This document shows positions 26,131-34,386 of a stretch of DNA of 39,325 nt, one piece after another. The first letter of the stretch is position 1; the number at the start of each line of letters is the position of its first letter. The stretch comes from MED-G105 sp050331095. GTDB taxonomy: Bacteria; Pseudomonadota; Alphaproteobacteria; Caulobacterales; Parvularculaceae. A program made the position numbers and the translations under genes. The stretch lies in the NCBI GenBank assembly GCA_050331095.1, contig JBHJHE010000015.1, forward strand, positions 1-39,325, read 5' to 3'. The notes under the pieces are model-generated. The model was not told the DNA's origin. It saw only the letters and a program-made list of their open reading frames with translations, and did not search any database.

Positions 26131-27009
26131 ATGGCATATCGATGCTGCGCCTTCTCCGGCGCGTTCGCCCTTATCGCATCCGGCGCGCTCGCCGGCCCGA
26201 TCACGGTCGTGGACGGCAACGCGGACGCCGGCGCCGGCCTTGTGGACGCGCTTGTCGACGACACCATCGTCGTCAACGCGACGGACTTCATCGGCGGCGT
26301 CGATCAATCCGGCTTCTTCGGCGACGATGACACAGCGCCGATCGGACCGGGCGTGATCCTGACGACGGGCAGCGCCGACTTCGACGCCGACACGGCGGTC
26401 GCGCCGCCGAGCGCGCTTGTCGGCACGGGATCCAACGCTGCGCTCGAAGCCGCGCTGACGGGACCCGGCGGCCTGACGCCGCTGGCGCCGGGCGATCCCA
26501 TTAATGAAGACCAGAACGTCCTCACGTTCGAGTTCACGACCGCCGATCCGACGGCGACCTCGATTGCGCTCGACTTCCTGTTCGCCACGACTGAGACCGG
26601 CGCGCTCCTGCCCGCCAACCCCGACGCGTTTGGCGTTTTCGTCGACGGCGTGAACTTCGCGACGTTCTCCAACGGCGCCCTCGCCACGGCGACGACCATC
26701 CCGTCCGTCAACGTGAACACCGAGAGCCTGCCGTTCTTCGACGCCGCCGTGACGAACCCGCTGACGCTCGTCGGCCTGCTCGATCCGGACCTCGCGACGC
26801 ACACGATTTCAATCGTCATCGCCGACGCGTTCGACCTCAGCTTCGATTCGGGGCTTATTCTGTCAGGACTGACCCAGGGCTTCGCGACGGAGGGCGGCAT
26901 CATCGCGCCGCTCCCGCTGCCGGGCGCGCCGCTCCTGATGCTGACGGGCCTCGCCGGCGTCGGCTTCGCCGCGCGGGGCGAGAGACAAAGCGGCCTGACG
27001 CAAACCTAA
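26131..27009 (+). CDS. Secreted choice-anchor-L-like protein with VPLP/PEP-CTERM-type tail
   Basis: 292 aa. Signal peptide 1-22 (AFALIASGALAG). The body has the pattern of choice-of-anchor L proteins: TVVDGNADAGAGLVDAL at the start, PIGPGVILTTGSADF, a NVLTFEFTT strand, LDFLFATTE, DAFGVFVDGVNFA. The C-terminus (PLPLPGAPLLMLTGLAGVGFAARGE) is a sorting-type tail: Pro-rich motif, hydrophobic helix, Arg end. ATG 26131 has GAGG six bases upstream; a longer in-frame start (26044) lies before it and is rejected. It is the second exosortase-type substrate in the window. Its stop overlaps the convergent lolD stop by 4 nt. Confidence 0.75.
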   Translation: MAYRCCAFSGAFALIASGALAGPITVVDGNADAGAGLVDALVDDTIVVNATDFIGGVDQSGFFGDDDTAPIGPGVILTTGSADFDADTAVAPPSALVGTGSNAALEAALTGPGGLTPLAPGDPINEDQNVLTFEFTTADPTATSIALDFLFATTETGALLPANPDAFGVFVDGVNFATFSNGALATATTIPSVNVNTESLPFFDAAVTNPLTLVGLLDPDLATHTISIVIADAFDLSFDSGLILSGLTQGFATEGGIIAPLPLPGAPLLMLTGLAGVGFAARGERQSGLTQT

Positions 27010-27725
27010 CCCGCGGCGCGGCGTGGCGGCTCGATTTCGACGAGACGCTGGTCCTCGATCACGATCGTGCGGTCGAGGCGCGCCGCCAGCGCATGGTCGT
27101 GCGTCGCCACGATGGCGGCGAGCCCCTCGGCGCGGACCATGTCGAGGAGCGCGTCGAACACCATTTGCGACGTCTTCGGATCGAGATTGCCGGTCGGTTC
27201 GTCCGCCAACAAAATGTCCGGCTCGTTCGCGAGCGCCCGGGCGATCGCCGTGCGCTGCTGTTCGCCGCCCGACAACTGACCCGGTTGGTGGCGCAGGCGG
27301 TCGGCTAGTCCGAGCTGGGTCAGTAGATCGCTCGCGCGAGCCTCCGCCTCGGCGCGCGACCGCCCGGCGATCAGTTGCGGCAACGCCACGTTCCCAAGGG
27401 CGTCGAACTCGGGGAGCAGATGGTGGAACTGATAGACGAAGCCGAGGGCGTCGCGCCGCAAGCTCGTGCGCGCCGCGTCCTTGAGCGCCGACGTCGCCGC
27501 GCCCGCGATGCGCACCTCGCCGTGCGTCGGCCGCTCCAGCAGTCCGGCGATATGGAGCAGCGAAGATTTTCCCGATCCGGAGGGACCAAGCAGCGCCACG
27601 GTCTCGCCGCGGCGCAGGACAAGGTCCGATGGCAACAGAATAACGAGATCGCCGTAACGGCGCTCGACGCCTTCCAGCTTCAGCGCCGCCGTTTCGGCCG
27701 ACTCGCGCGGCGCGCCATCAGCCAT
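27006..27725 (-). CDS. lolD: Lipoprotein-releasing ABC transporter ATP-binding protein
   Basis: 239 aa. Walker A GPSGSGKS (47-54), Q-loop VYQFHHLLPEF, signature LSGGEQQR (151-158), Walker B ILLADEPTGNLD (171-182), His switch ATHDHALA. The YQFHHLLPEF stretch is typical of LolD, which powers release of lipoproteins from the inner membrane to LolA. Its start overlaps the stop of lolC by 8 nt, so they form one unit with lolC. Confidence 0.92.
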   Translation of the reverse strand: MADGAPRESAETAALKLEGVERRYGDLVILLPSDLVLRRGETVALLGPSGSGKSSLLHIAGLLERPTHGEVRIAGAATSALKDAARTSLRRDALGFVYQFHHLLPEFDALGNVALPQLIAGRSRAEAEARASDLLTQLGLADRLRHQPGQLSGGEQQRTAIARALANEPDILLADEPTGNLDPKTSQMVFDALLDMVRAEGLAAIVATHDHALAARLDRTIVIEDQRLVEIEPPRRAAG

Positions 27726-29061
27726 AACGCAACGCCTCCACGGGATCGAGGCGCGCGGCCCGACGGGCGGGATAGATCGTCGTGACGAACGACATGATCA
27801 GAGACCAGATCGCGATCGTCGCAACTTCGCCGCCGCGCATTTTCGCCGGCACGCTTGAAAAATAGTAGATGTCGGCCGGAAACAGGTCGGTGCGGAAGAG
27901 CCACGACAAGAACGTCTCGATGGCGTCGATGTTCCACACGAACAACGCCCCGAGCGCGAGTCCCGCGAGCGTGCCGAAAACGCCGATCATCGACCCGGAG
28001 AGGAAAAAGACGCGCATGATCGCGCCTTGCGTGGCGCCCATCGTGCGCAAGACCGCGATGTCCGCCGTCTTGTCCTTCACGAGCATGATCAAACCGGTGA
28101 TGATGTTGAGCGCGGCGACGGCGACGATCAGGAACAGGATGAGCCGCATAACGCTCCGTTCGGTCTGCAGCGCGCTGAAATAGCTTCGATTCTGCTGCTG
28201 CCAGTTGACCACGCCATAGTTCGGCGCGGCCTCGCGGATCGCCGCCTCGTAGCTGCGCACCCGCTCAGGGTTCTCAAGGCGCAATTCGATCTGTTCGACG
28301 GCGTCGCCATAGCGAAAGAACACCTGCGCCTGCTCCAGGGGCATGAACGCGATGTACCCGTCGTATTCAGAGTTGCCGACTTCAAAGACGGCGCCGACGC
28401 GATAGGTCTTGCGCCGCAAGGTCGGGCCGAAGGCGGTTTCCGATCCGCTGCCCGAGATGAGCGTCACGGCGTCGCCCGCGGTGACGCCGAGACTATATGA
28501 CAGGCGGCTGCCGATGGCGATTTCGTCGCCGCCACTCTCGCCCTCGCCGAACGTTTCGAAAGATCCGGCGAGAACGTGGCTGCGACCGCTGTCCGGGTCG
28601 CGGCCGGCGACGTAGTCGATGGCGCGAACGTCGTCGGGGGACATGGCGCGCACGAACATGCCCGTTTCGCCCCGCGCCGTCGCGTAGACGGGCGCCTGGA
28701 TGATCGGCGTCGCCTTCACGACGCCGGGAACGGCGCGAAGCGCCTGCGTTAACTCGTCGTAATCCTGGATGCGGTCGTCGCCGACGCCGAAGGCGGGCTG
28801 GACGAAGACGTGTCCGTTCACGCCGAGCAACTGGTCGATCAGCTTGTCGCGAAAGCCCTGCATCACCGCCATGACGATGATGAGCGTCGCGACCGCCAAC
28901 ATGATCCCGACAAAAGCGATGATCGAGATCAGCGACACGCCCCGCCCCGATCGGGTCGCGCCGAGGTATCGGCGCGCGATCATCCACTCGAAAAAAGCGA
29001 AGGGCGGCGTCGCGCCTGGTCGGTCGGCGGCCGTCGACGCGGCGTCTGTGGCGGCGGTCAT
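27718..29061 (-). CDS. lolC: Lipoprotein-releasing ABC transporter permease (LolC/E)
   Basis: 447 aa. FtsX-family permease with TM1 at 43-67 (SLISIIAFVGIMLAVATL), a large exported domain about 70-310 and three C-terminal helices; MVKDKTADIAVLRTMGATQGAIMRVF and the YPARRAARLDPVEALRYG end are characteristic of LolC/LolE. ATG 29061 is chosen over a longer in-frame opening (29214) because AAGGA lies 10 nt upstream and the family N-terminus begins there. Most alphaproteobacteria have one LolC/E gene after proS; here a receiver-domain gene on the other strand is inserted between them. Confidence 0.9.
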   Translation of the reverse strand: MTAATDAASTAADRPGATPPFAFFEWMIARRYLGATRSGRGVSLISIIAFVGIMLAVATLIIVMAVMQGFRDKLIDQLLGVNGHVFVQPAFGVGDDRIQDYDELTQALRAVPGVVKATPIIQAPVYATARGETGMFVRAMSPDDVRAIDYVAGRDPDSGRSHVLAGSFETFGEGESGGDEIAIGSRLSYSLGVTAGDAVTLISGSGSETAFGPTLRRKTYRVGAVFEVGNSEYDGYIAFMPLEQAQVFFRYGDAVEQIELRLENPERVRSYEAAIREAAPNYGVVNWQQQNRSYFSALQTERSVMRLILFLIVAVAALNIITGLIMLVKDKTADIAVLRTMGATQGAIMRVFFLSGSMIGVFGTLAGLALGALFVWNIDAIETFLSWLFRTDLFPADIYYFSSVPAKMRGGEVATIAIWSLIMSFVTTIYPARRAARLDPVEALRYG

Positions 29062-29089
29062 ATAGCGTCGGTCCTTCGGCGGCGTCGGT

Positions 29090-29110
29090 TTGCGCGACAA
29101 GATCGCGCAA
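29090..29110. promoter_or_regulatory. Perfect 8-bp inverted repeat upstream of lolC
   Basis: TTGCGCGA (29090-29097) and TCGCGCAA (29103-29110) are separated by five bases. It sits 29-49 nt before the lolC start, where an operator or leader hairpin would lie. No family of regulator is recognised. Confidence 0.35.
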
Positions 29111-29439
29111 TCTTGACCGCATTGCGTCGCGGCGTCGTCGCCCGCGCCAAGCGCTAACGACGCCAACCGACGCGGCATCGCCTGGCTGTAGCTCACTTTT
29201 CGAGACGGGCGCAAATGACGGGCTTCGCGCCCTCCGTCGCGAACGGATTAACGGCGCTTTAGAGCCTCCCCGTTAAGCACCCGCCGTAAGCATCACTTGA
29301 ATCCCGCGGACCGTTTCATGACGCCTCTCTCTCGCCGCGTCGCAACGACCGTCGCGCCCATGCGCGAGGTCAGGCGCGCGGCCCGGGTCAATCGTTTCGC
29401 TATTTGCGAAGCGCCCGCAGTCGCCTCGGCTCTTCGCCA

Positions 29440-29904
29440 GTGAGCGGCTCCCACGCATCTCCGGCGAAGGCCGCCGCATCGGGCGTTTCATCCGACGTCG
29501 CGGCCGGCAAGGCGCCAGCGCGACAACGCGCGGTGCTTGTCGTCGACGACAGCGTTCCCAACCAGATGATCGCAACCGCGTTTCTGTTCGCCGGCGGTTA
29601 TCGTACGAGCGTCGCGTCGAACGGCGAAGAGGCGCTCGAGGCTGCAAGGAACGAGCGGTTCGACCTTGTGCTGATGGATATCGACATGCCGGTGATGGAC
29701 GGCGTCGAAGCGACGCGGCGGCTACGCGGGACGGACGATTACAAGCGCACGCCAATCCTCGCCTTCACCGCCCATGCGCTCGACGGCGACGTCGCGGACC
29801 TCAAGTGCGCGGGGTTAGACGACGTGCTGACGAAACCCGTAACGCGTGAGACGCTCCTTGCGCTCGTCGGTCGGTGGATCGCCGATCGTCCGATAACGGC
29901 GTAA
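29440..29904 (+). CDS. Stand-alone receiver-domain (CheY-like) protein
   Basis: 154 aa from GTG 29440 (TTG 29404 would add 12 residues). An Ala/Ser-rich linker 1-28 is followed by a complete receiver domain: Asp36-Asp37, phospho-acceptor Asp80 (LVLMDIDMPVMDG), Thr110 (ILAFTAH) and Lys132 (TKP). DSVPNQMIA and the ALDGD motif resemble receivers detached from hybrid kinases. No output domain, so it probably relays phosphate or binds a partner. It lies on the opposite strand between proS and lolC, its stop 2 nt from the proS stop. The hybrid kinase at 10186-12654 lacks an obvious partner, but linking the two is only a guess. Confidence 0.8.
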   Translation: MSGSHASPAKAAASGVSSDVAAGKAPARQRAVLVVDDSVPNQMIATAFLFAGGYRTSVASNGEEALEAARNERFDLVLMDIDMPVMDGVEATRRLRGTDDYKRTPILAFTAHALDGDVADLKCAGLDDVLTKPVTRETLLALVGRWIADRPITA

Positions 29905-29906
29905 CG

Positions 29907-31253
29907 TCAAACGACGCTGAGCGCCGCCCGCACCTCGTCGATGACCTGCGAGACCGCCGTTTCGGGAGACGTCTCGTCGCGCGCGCCGTCGGCGCGCCGC
30001 TTCACTTCCACACGGCCGTCGGCGATCCCGCGCGGCCCGACGATGACCTGGTACGGCGAGCCGATCAGATCCATACGCGCGAATTTTTCGCCGGGGCGCG
30101 CGCCGTCGTCATCGTAAAGGACGTCGAGCCCTGCGCGCTGAAACGCCTCGTAGGCCGTCTCGCACGCCGCATCGCACGCCGCGTCGCCGGCCTTCAGGTT
30201 GACAAGCCCGACATGGAACGGCGCCGCGGCGACCGGCCATTTGCACCCCGCCTCGTCGTGGTGCGCTTCGATCAGCGCCCCGACAAGCCGGGAAACGCCG
30301 ACGCCGTAAGAGCCCATATGCGCCGCCCGCTCGACGCCGTCCGGGCCGACGACGTTCGCTTTCATCGGCGCGGCGTACTTGTCGCCGAAGTAGAAGATAT
30401 GGCCGACCTCGATGCCCCGGGCGGTGACACGTTCGCTCTCGGGCGTCGTTTCAGCGAAGCGCGCGGCGTCGTGCAGCTCCTCCGTAGCGGCGTAATAGGA
30501 CGTAAACCGATCGACGACGGGCTGAAGATCGCCATCGAAATCGGTGCTCGCCGACGGCGTGTCGAGCTTCAGCAGCCGCGCGTCGCAGAAGACGGCGCTC
30601 TCGCCCGTCTCCGCGAGCACGATGAATTCGTGAGACAAGTCGCCGCCGATGGGCCCCGTGTCCGCGCGCATCGGCGTCGCCGTAAGGCCGAGCCGCGCGA
30701 AGGTTCGAAGATAGGCGACGAACATCCGGTTGTAGCTGCGCCGGGCGGCCGCCTCATCGACGTCGAATGAGTAGGCGTCCTTCATCAGGAACTCGCGCCC
30801 CCGCATCACGCCGAAACGCGGGCGGATCTCGTCGCGAAACTTCCACTGCACGTGATAGAGCGTCAGCGGCAGGCTTTTGTAGGAACGAACGCCGGCGCGG
30901 AAAATCTCCGTAATCATCTCTTCGTTCGTCGGGCCGAAGAGCATCTCGCGATCGGCCCGGTCGCGAATTCGGAGCATTTCCTTGCCGTAGGCGTCATAGC
31001 GACCGGACTCGCGCCAAAGTTCAGCGGGCTGGATCGTCGGCATCAGGACCTCAACCGCGCCCGCCCGGTCCTGCTCTTCGCGAACGATCGTCTCGACCTT
31101 GCGCAGAACGCGGCGGCCGAGCGGCAGCCAGGCGTAGATGCCCGCTCCCTGCTGGCGGACCATGCCGGCGCGCAGCATCAATCGGTGCGACACGATCTGC
31201 GCCTCGGCGGGCGTCTCCTTCAACAGCGGCAGATAGTATCGGCTAAGGCGCAT
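29907..31253 (-). CDS. proS: Prolyl-tRNA synthetase (short, insertion-less type)
   Basis: 448 aa, the short form found in alphaproteobacteria that lacks the editing insertion domain between motifs 2 and 3. Motif 1 region: LMLRAGMVRQQGAGIYAWLPLG; motif 2: KFRDEIRPRFGVMRGREFLMKDAYSF; motif 3: GSYGVGVSRLVGALIE. The C-terminal anticodon-binding domain is about 345-448 (VGLVNLKAGD, DGARPGEKFARMDLIG). It charges tRNA-Pro. The 264 bp upstream (31254-31517) contains only GC-rich hairpins (for example GCGGTCGG/CCGACCGC near 31290). Confidence 0.96.
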   Translation of the reverse strand: MRLSRYYLPLLKETPAEAQIVSHRLMLRAGMVRQQGAGIYAWLPLGRRVLRKVETIVREEQDRAGAVEVLMPTIQPAELWRESGRYDAYGKEMLRIRDRADREMLFGPTNEEMITEIFRAGVRSYKSLPLTLYHVQWKFRDEIRPRFGVMRGREFLMKDAYSFDVDEAAARRSYNRMFVAYLRTFARLGLTATPMRADTGPIGGDLSHEFIVLAETGESAVFCDARLLKLDTPSASTDFDGDLQPVVDRFTSYYAATEELHDAARFAETTPESERVTARGIEVGHIFYFGDKYAAPMKANVVGPDGVERAAHMGSYGVGVSRLVGALIEAHHDEAGCKWPVAAAPFHVGLVNLKAGDAACDAACETAYEAFQRAGLDVLYDDDGARPGEKFARMDLIGSPYQVIVGPRGIADGRVEVKRRADGARDETSPETAVSQVIDEVRAALSVV

Positions 31254-31517
31254 GGCGCGACGGCTTTCCAGTCAACGAAGCGCGGTCGGGGCCGACCGCC
31301 GCGTTCGTTTTACGCGACGAGGCGCGCGCGTCCATTGGCGCGCGCGCTCCGTGCGAGGTCGGAGACGACGCGGCGGACGCTTCGCCAGACGCTCCGCGTT
31401 GCGGACCGGGCGCCGAGTTAGGTTCCCGTCAAGACGTCAAACGCCAGCGACGCACGGGCTTCGGCGGATAATCCTTCAGTCCCCGCGTCGCCGCCGATCC
31501 GCTCCCCAGTCGACGCC

Positions 31518-31937
31518 CTAAGGAGCCGCCTGGCCGCGGCAATTCTCATCGCCGCAGTCGCCGATCGCCTCGATGAAGACCTCGTCGATCGCCATTTCCG
31601 CGTCGCGAAAAAGCGCGCGAACGCGTCTCGCCGTCAGTGGCGCGAGACGAACCTCGCCGCAGCGCCGGCACGTAACGACGGCGCAAACGGTCCGCTCCGC
31701 GCTGCGATCGACGCCGACATAAGCGTTCTGGCTGACGATCTTCTGCGCATACCCCTTCGCCTGCAGGCCCTCGAGCGCGCGGTAGATGGTCATCGGCGCG
31801 CGAACCCCCGCGTCGTGGAGTTCGTCAAGCAGCTCATAAGCTTTTATCGGGCGCTGGGCCGCACGCATCGCCGCATAGACGAGCGCCTCGTTCGGCGTGA
31901 ACGGCGATGCGCCGCCCTCGCCCGTTGATCCAGACAC
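31518..31937 (-). CDS. zur: Fur-family metalloregulator, Zur-like
   Basis: 139 aa from GTG 31937. Winged helix about 10-75 (LVYAAMRAAQRPIKAYELLDEL, MTIYRALEGLQAKG) matches Fur-family DNA-binding domains. The structural zinc site is formed by Cys90-x-x-Cys93 (VTCRRCGEV) and Cys128 with Cys133 (GDCGDENC). Upstream in-frame sequence is Arg-rich and non-coding. Zur rather than Fur is inferred from context: neighbours are a His-rich exported protein, a Zrg-like ABC system, MerC and DUF1826 genes, and no iron genes. It lies 89 nt behind the His-rich gene in the same direction and would be autoregulated if the box at 32378 is an operator. Confidence 0.82.
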   Translation of the reverse strand: MSGSTGEGGASPFTPNEALVYAAMRAAQRPIKAYELLDELHDAGVRAPMTIYRALEGLQAKGYAQKIVSQNAYVGVDRSAERTVCAVVTCRRCGEVRLAPLTARRVRALFRDAEMAIDEVFIEAIGDCGDENCRGQAAP

Positions 31938-32026
31938 GAGCGTTCGCTCGCCCGCGTCTTCTGCCGGTAAGTCCTTTCGTCTCTCCAATCCGTTCCGACG
32001 CGCTCCGCAAGTAGCGCGGCCTAATC

Positions 32027-32374
32027 TCAGAAAGCGACGGATTGGCGTGGCGGCCCTCTCGGAAGCCTTCGGCCCTGAGCGGCGCGATGGGCGACGACGC
32101 GCGCGCCCTCGCCTTGACGAAGCGAGAAAGCCGGCTGCGGCGTGCGCAGGGTAGTCGCCTCGCCGGGCGCGGCGGCGGGCGTCTCGGCGAGGAGATGCAA
32201 CGCAAGACAGCCAATCGCGCCGTCGTGCTCTTCTTCGTCGTGATGATCGTGAGCCGCGGCGTGAACGCCGGCGAAGACCATGAAAATCGCCGCCAGCAAT
32301 GCGGCGGCTCGCGCGTTCGCGCTGCGAACCCGAAGCGCGACGGCCCAAGGCGACGGTGCGAATGCTCCCCGCAT
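32027..32374 (-). CDS. Small His-rich exported protein (DUF2946-like)
   Basis: 115 aa. Basic N-terminus, hydrophobic helix about 22-40 (AAALLAAIFMVFAGVHAAA), then a metal-binding cluster (AHDHHDEEEHDG: His42, 44, 45, 50) and Cys56/His60. The C-terminus ends with RGPP near residues 106-109, as in small DUF2946-type proteins. Probably periplasmic or membrane-anchored and zinc-binding. It precedes zur on the same strand. A palindromic element (32378-32390) lies four bases before the ATG, leaving no room for a normal ribosome binding site, so the message may be leaderless or the start slightly different. Confidence 0.6.
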   Translation of the reverse strand: MRGAFAPSPWAVALRVRSANARAAALLAAIFMVFAGVHAAAHDHHDEEEHDGAIGCLALHLLAETPAAAPGEATTLRTPQPAFSLRQGEGARVVAHRAAQGRRLPRGPPRQSVAF

Positions 32375-32377
32375 GGC

Positions 32378-32390
32378 GTGACGGTATCAC
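32378..32390. promoter_or_regulatory. Putative Zur operator upstream of the His-rich/zur genes (degenerate copy)
   Basis: GTGAC-GGT-ATCAC has the same half-site spacing as the perfect palindrome at 35171-35187 and shares the 9-mer GTATCACAT with it. It abuts the start of the His-rich gene and lies between that gene and the DUF3299 stop. Confidence 0.5.
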
Positions 32391-32450
32391 ATCCGGCGCC
32401 GCGACGGAATCAGGATCGGCGTCAGGTCGCGTCGCCGGCGACGACCGTCG

Positions 32451-33020
32451 CTAGCCTTCGTACTGCTCCCACGACTCGAACTCGAGCGTGTAGGCGGCGT
32501 CGCCCAGATCGTTGAGCTTGCTCTTGGCGCGAAGAACCCCGATCGCCCAGATCGCGCCCCACTGTTCGCCGAGCGGCGCCGGCTTCTCGGCAGTGACGTA
32601 AACGACCTGGTTCGGCGGAGGCGGCGGCGTGTGTATGCACGCGCCGAAATACGGGACCAGCAGAAACTCCGTGATTTCGCCGGATGCGGAGTATTCGAAC
32701 GGCAAGACGAACCCGGGAATGCGGACTTTACGACCGTCAAGATCCTCGACGACGTTGAACGTGCCGAGCTGCGGCATCGCATCGAGAGCGGACCCCTCAG
32801 CGACGCCGGCGTAACCGCCGGCCTGCCCGCCGTCGAAGAGGCTTTGGGACTGTTGCGCGTCGAGCTGCGCCTGAAGACCGGCGTAATACGCCTCGTACTG
32901 CCGATCCAACTCTTCCTCATCGCCTTCGGGCGTCTGGTCGTCCCAGTTGAGCGTCAGCGGCGGTTCGGCCGCGGACGCGGACGCGACAAGGAGCGCCGAA
33001 AGCAAAGCCAGAACTCGCAT
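32451..33020 (-). CDS. DUF3299 exported protein of a Zrg-like ABC system
   Basis: 189 aa. Signal peptide 1-18. A DUF3299 domain fills about 24-185: LNWDDQTPEGD near the start, DGRKVRIPGFVLPFEYSAS (95-113) and EFLLVPYFGACIHTPPPPPNQ (118-138) with the conserved Cys128 and His130. DUF3299 proteins typically accompany an ABC ATPase and FtsX-like permease in zinc-regulated loci (ZrgABCDE-like in Vibrio, from memory). It starts 7 nt after the permease stop, so ATPase, permease and DUF3299 form one operon. Confidence 0.85.
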   Translation of the reverse strand: MRVLALLSALLVASASAAEPPLTLNWDDQTPEGDEEELDRQYEAYYAGLQAQLDAQQSQSLFDGGQAGGYAGVAEGSALDAMPQLGTFNVVEDLDGRKVRIPGFVLPFEYSASGEITEFLLVPYFGACIHTPPPPPNQVVYVTAEKPAPLGEQWGAIWAIGVLRAKSKLNDLGDAAYTLEFESWEQYEG

Positions 33021-33027
33021 ATTCGCC

Positions 33028-34386
33028 TCAAATTCGAACCGAGAGACCGTCGCTCAGGGAGCGTTTGTAAGCGATCCAACCGGGCGCAAGGCCCAGGGCG
33101 AACCCCAGCGCCGTCACGCTCGCTACAACATAAGCGTCGTAAGCCGACAGCCCAAGCGGGCCAAGGGGCGCGCCGATCGACGCCTCGAGCCCGCGCCCAA
33201 AGAAGGCGAAGGCGACATTGACGGCGATCGCGCCGATGACGGCGCCCGCCCCAGCGACGACCGTCGCCTCGAGGACCAGCAGCGAAAACACGTCGCGGCG
33301 GCGCGCGCCGACGGCGCGAAGGACGGCGATCTCGCGCCGGCGTTCGTTAAGGGTCGACAGCAGCGTGGTGAGGAGCCCGGTGAGGCCCGCGGCGACGACG
33401 ACGAACGATATCGCCCGCAACGCTTGCTCGGCGGGCCCCAGGGTCCGCCAGAGCTGCGACAGGGCGACGCCGGGGATGACGCCGGTGAGCGCCTCCGCCC
33501 GATACGTGTTGACCGCGCGTTGCAAAGGCAAGACCGCCGACTTGCTGTTCAGCCCAACGAGAAACGCAGTGACGGCGTCCGGCGTCCCATGGGCGGACGT
33601 TTGGCGTCCGTCGTGGGCGTGTTCTTCGTCGGCATCACTGTCGCCGGCGCGATCATCGTCATGATCATGATCATGATCATCGTGGTCGTGGTCGTGATCA
33701 TGCCGGTCGTCGGCTTTTCGTCCGTGGGACGGCGGCGCGCCGCGGCTCCAGTCTTCGTGCACCGCCTCCATGCCTTCAAGGCTGATGTGGATCGTGCGGT
33801 CGACGGGCGTGCCCGTGCGCTTCAAAATCCCGACAACCGTAAACGGATGATCGCCATGTTCGGCGAACGCCGCGCTTTTGACGCCATGGCTGATGGCGAA
33901 CTCCCGCTGAAGGCCGTAGCCAAGCTCGCGCGCCGCTTCGGCCCCGAGCACCGCGTCGTGAACGTCGTCAAAAGCGCGCCCCTCGGCGAACGCCAACGGA
34001 CGGCGCTCGCCGTAGCGATAGCGCTCAAAGTAATCCGTGTTTGTCCCCAATACCCGGAAGCCGCCATGGGAGTCGCCGAGCGACAGCGGTATCGTCCAGG
34101 CGACGGACGGGCGAGACGCGAACGCCTCGTAAGTCTCCCAGGAGACGTTCGCAGTCGGATCGCCCAGACGAAAGACCGCATACAACAGGAGATTGACGGG
34201 GCCGGAGCGGGCCCCGACGATCAGATCGGCGCCGGACACGGTTTGCGCGAAGCCGGCGCGCGCGCCGACGCGGATTTTCTCTACGCCGAGGATGAGCGCT
34301 GTCGAAAGGGCGATGGCGATCAGCGTCAAGATCGTCGCGCCGGCCCGAGCGCGGGCGCTTTTCCAGGCGAGTCCGACGAGCGGCAC
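33028..34386 (-). CDS. FtsX-like ABC transporter permease with a His/Asp-rich loop
   Basis: 452 aa from GTG 34386, directly abutting the TAG stop of the ATPase gene. TM1 is about 16-36; three more helices lie about 310-335, 355-385 and 410-435, with EIAVLRAVGARRRDVFSLLVLEA typical of FtsX/MacB permeases. The large extracytoplasmic domain carries a loop at 221-266 with eleven His and many Asp/Glu (run of HD repeats at 229-242), a probable zinc trap. With the DUF3299 and LolD-like ATPase partners it resembles the permease of Zrg-type zinc uptake systems. The loop is encoded by hexanucleotide repeats. Confidence 0.88.
   Translation of the reverse strand: MPLVGLAWKSARARAGATILTLIAIALSTALILGVEKIRVGARAGFAQTVSGADLIVGARSGPVNLLLYAVFRLGDPTANVSWETYEAFASRPSVAWTIPLSLGDSHGGFRVLGTNTDYFERYRYGERRPLAFAEGRAFDDVHDAVLGAEAARELGYGLQREFAISHGVKSAAFAEHGDHPFTVVGILKRTGTPVDRTIHISLEGMEAVHEDWSRGAPPSHGRKADDRHDHDHDHDDHDHDHDDDRAGDSDADEEHAHDGRQTSAHGTPDAVTAFLVGLNSKSAVLPLQRAVNTYRAEALTGVIPGVALSQLWRTLGPAEQALRAISFVVVAAGLTGLLTTLLSTLNERRREIAVLRAVGARRRDVFSLLVLEATVVAGAGAVIGAIAVNVAFAFFGRGLEASIGAPLGPLGLSAYDAYVVASVTALGFALGLAPGWIAYKRSLSDGLSVRI
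33655..33702. repeat. Hexanucleotide-type low-complexity repeat encoding the His-Asp loop
   Basis: Tandem GATCAT units and variants (GTGGTC, GTGATC) run through this stretch and encode alternating His-Asp on the minus strand. Units of six keep the frame, so slippage would change loop length without inactivating the permease. Confidence 0.7.

Noticed and set aside
29248..29262. CtrA-like site TTAA-N7-TTAG between lolC and the receiver gene
   Set aside because: One mismatch to TTAA-N7-TTAA and about 180 bp from the nearest start; expected by chance.
31360..32390. Extending the zur frame upstream to 290 codons
   Set aside because: The extra 150 residues are Arg/Ala/Gly-rich, unlike any Fur protein, and overlap the His-rich gene in another frame.
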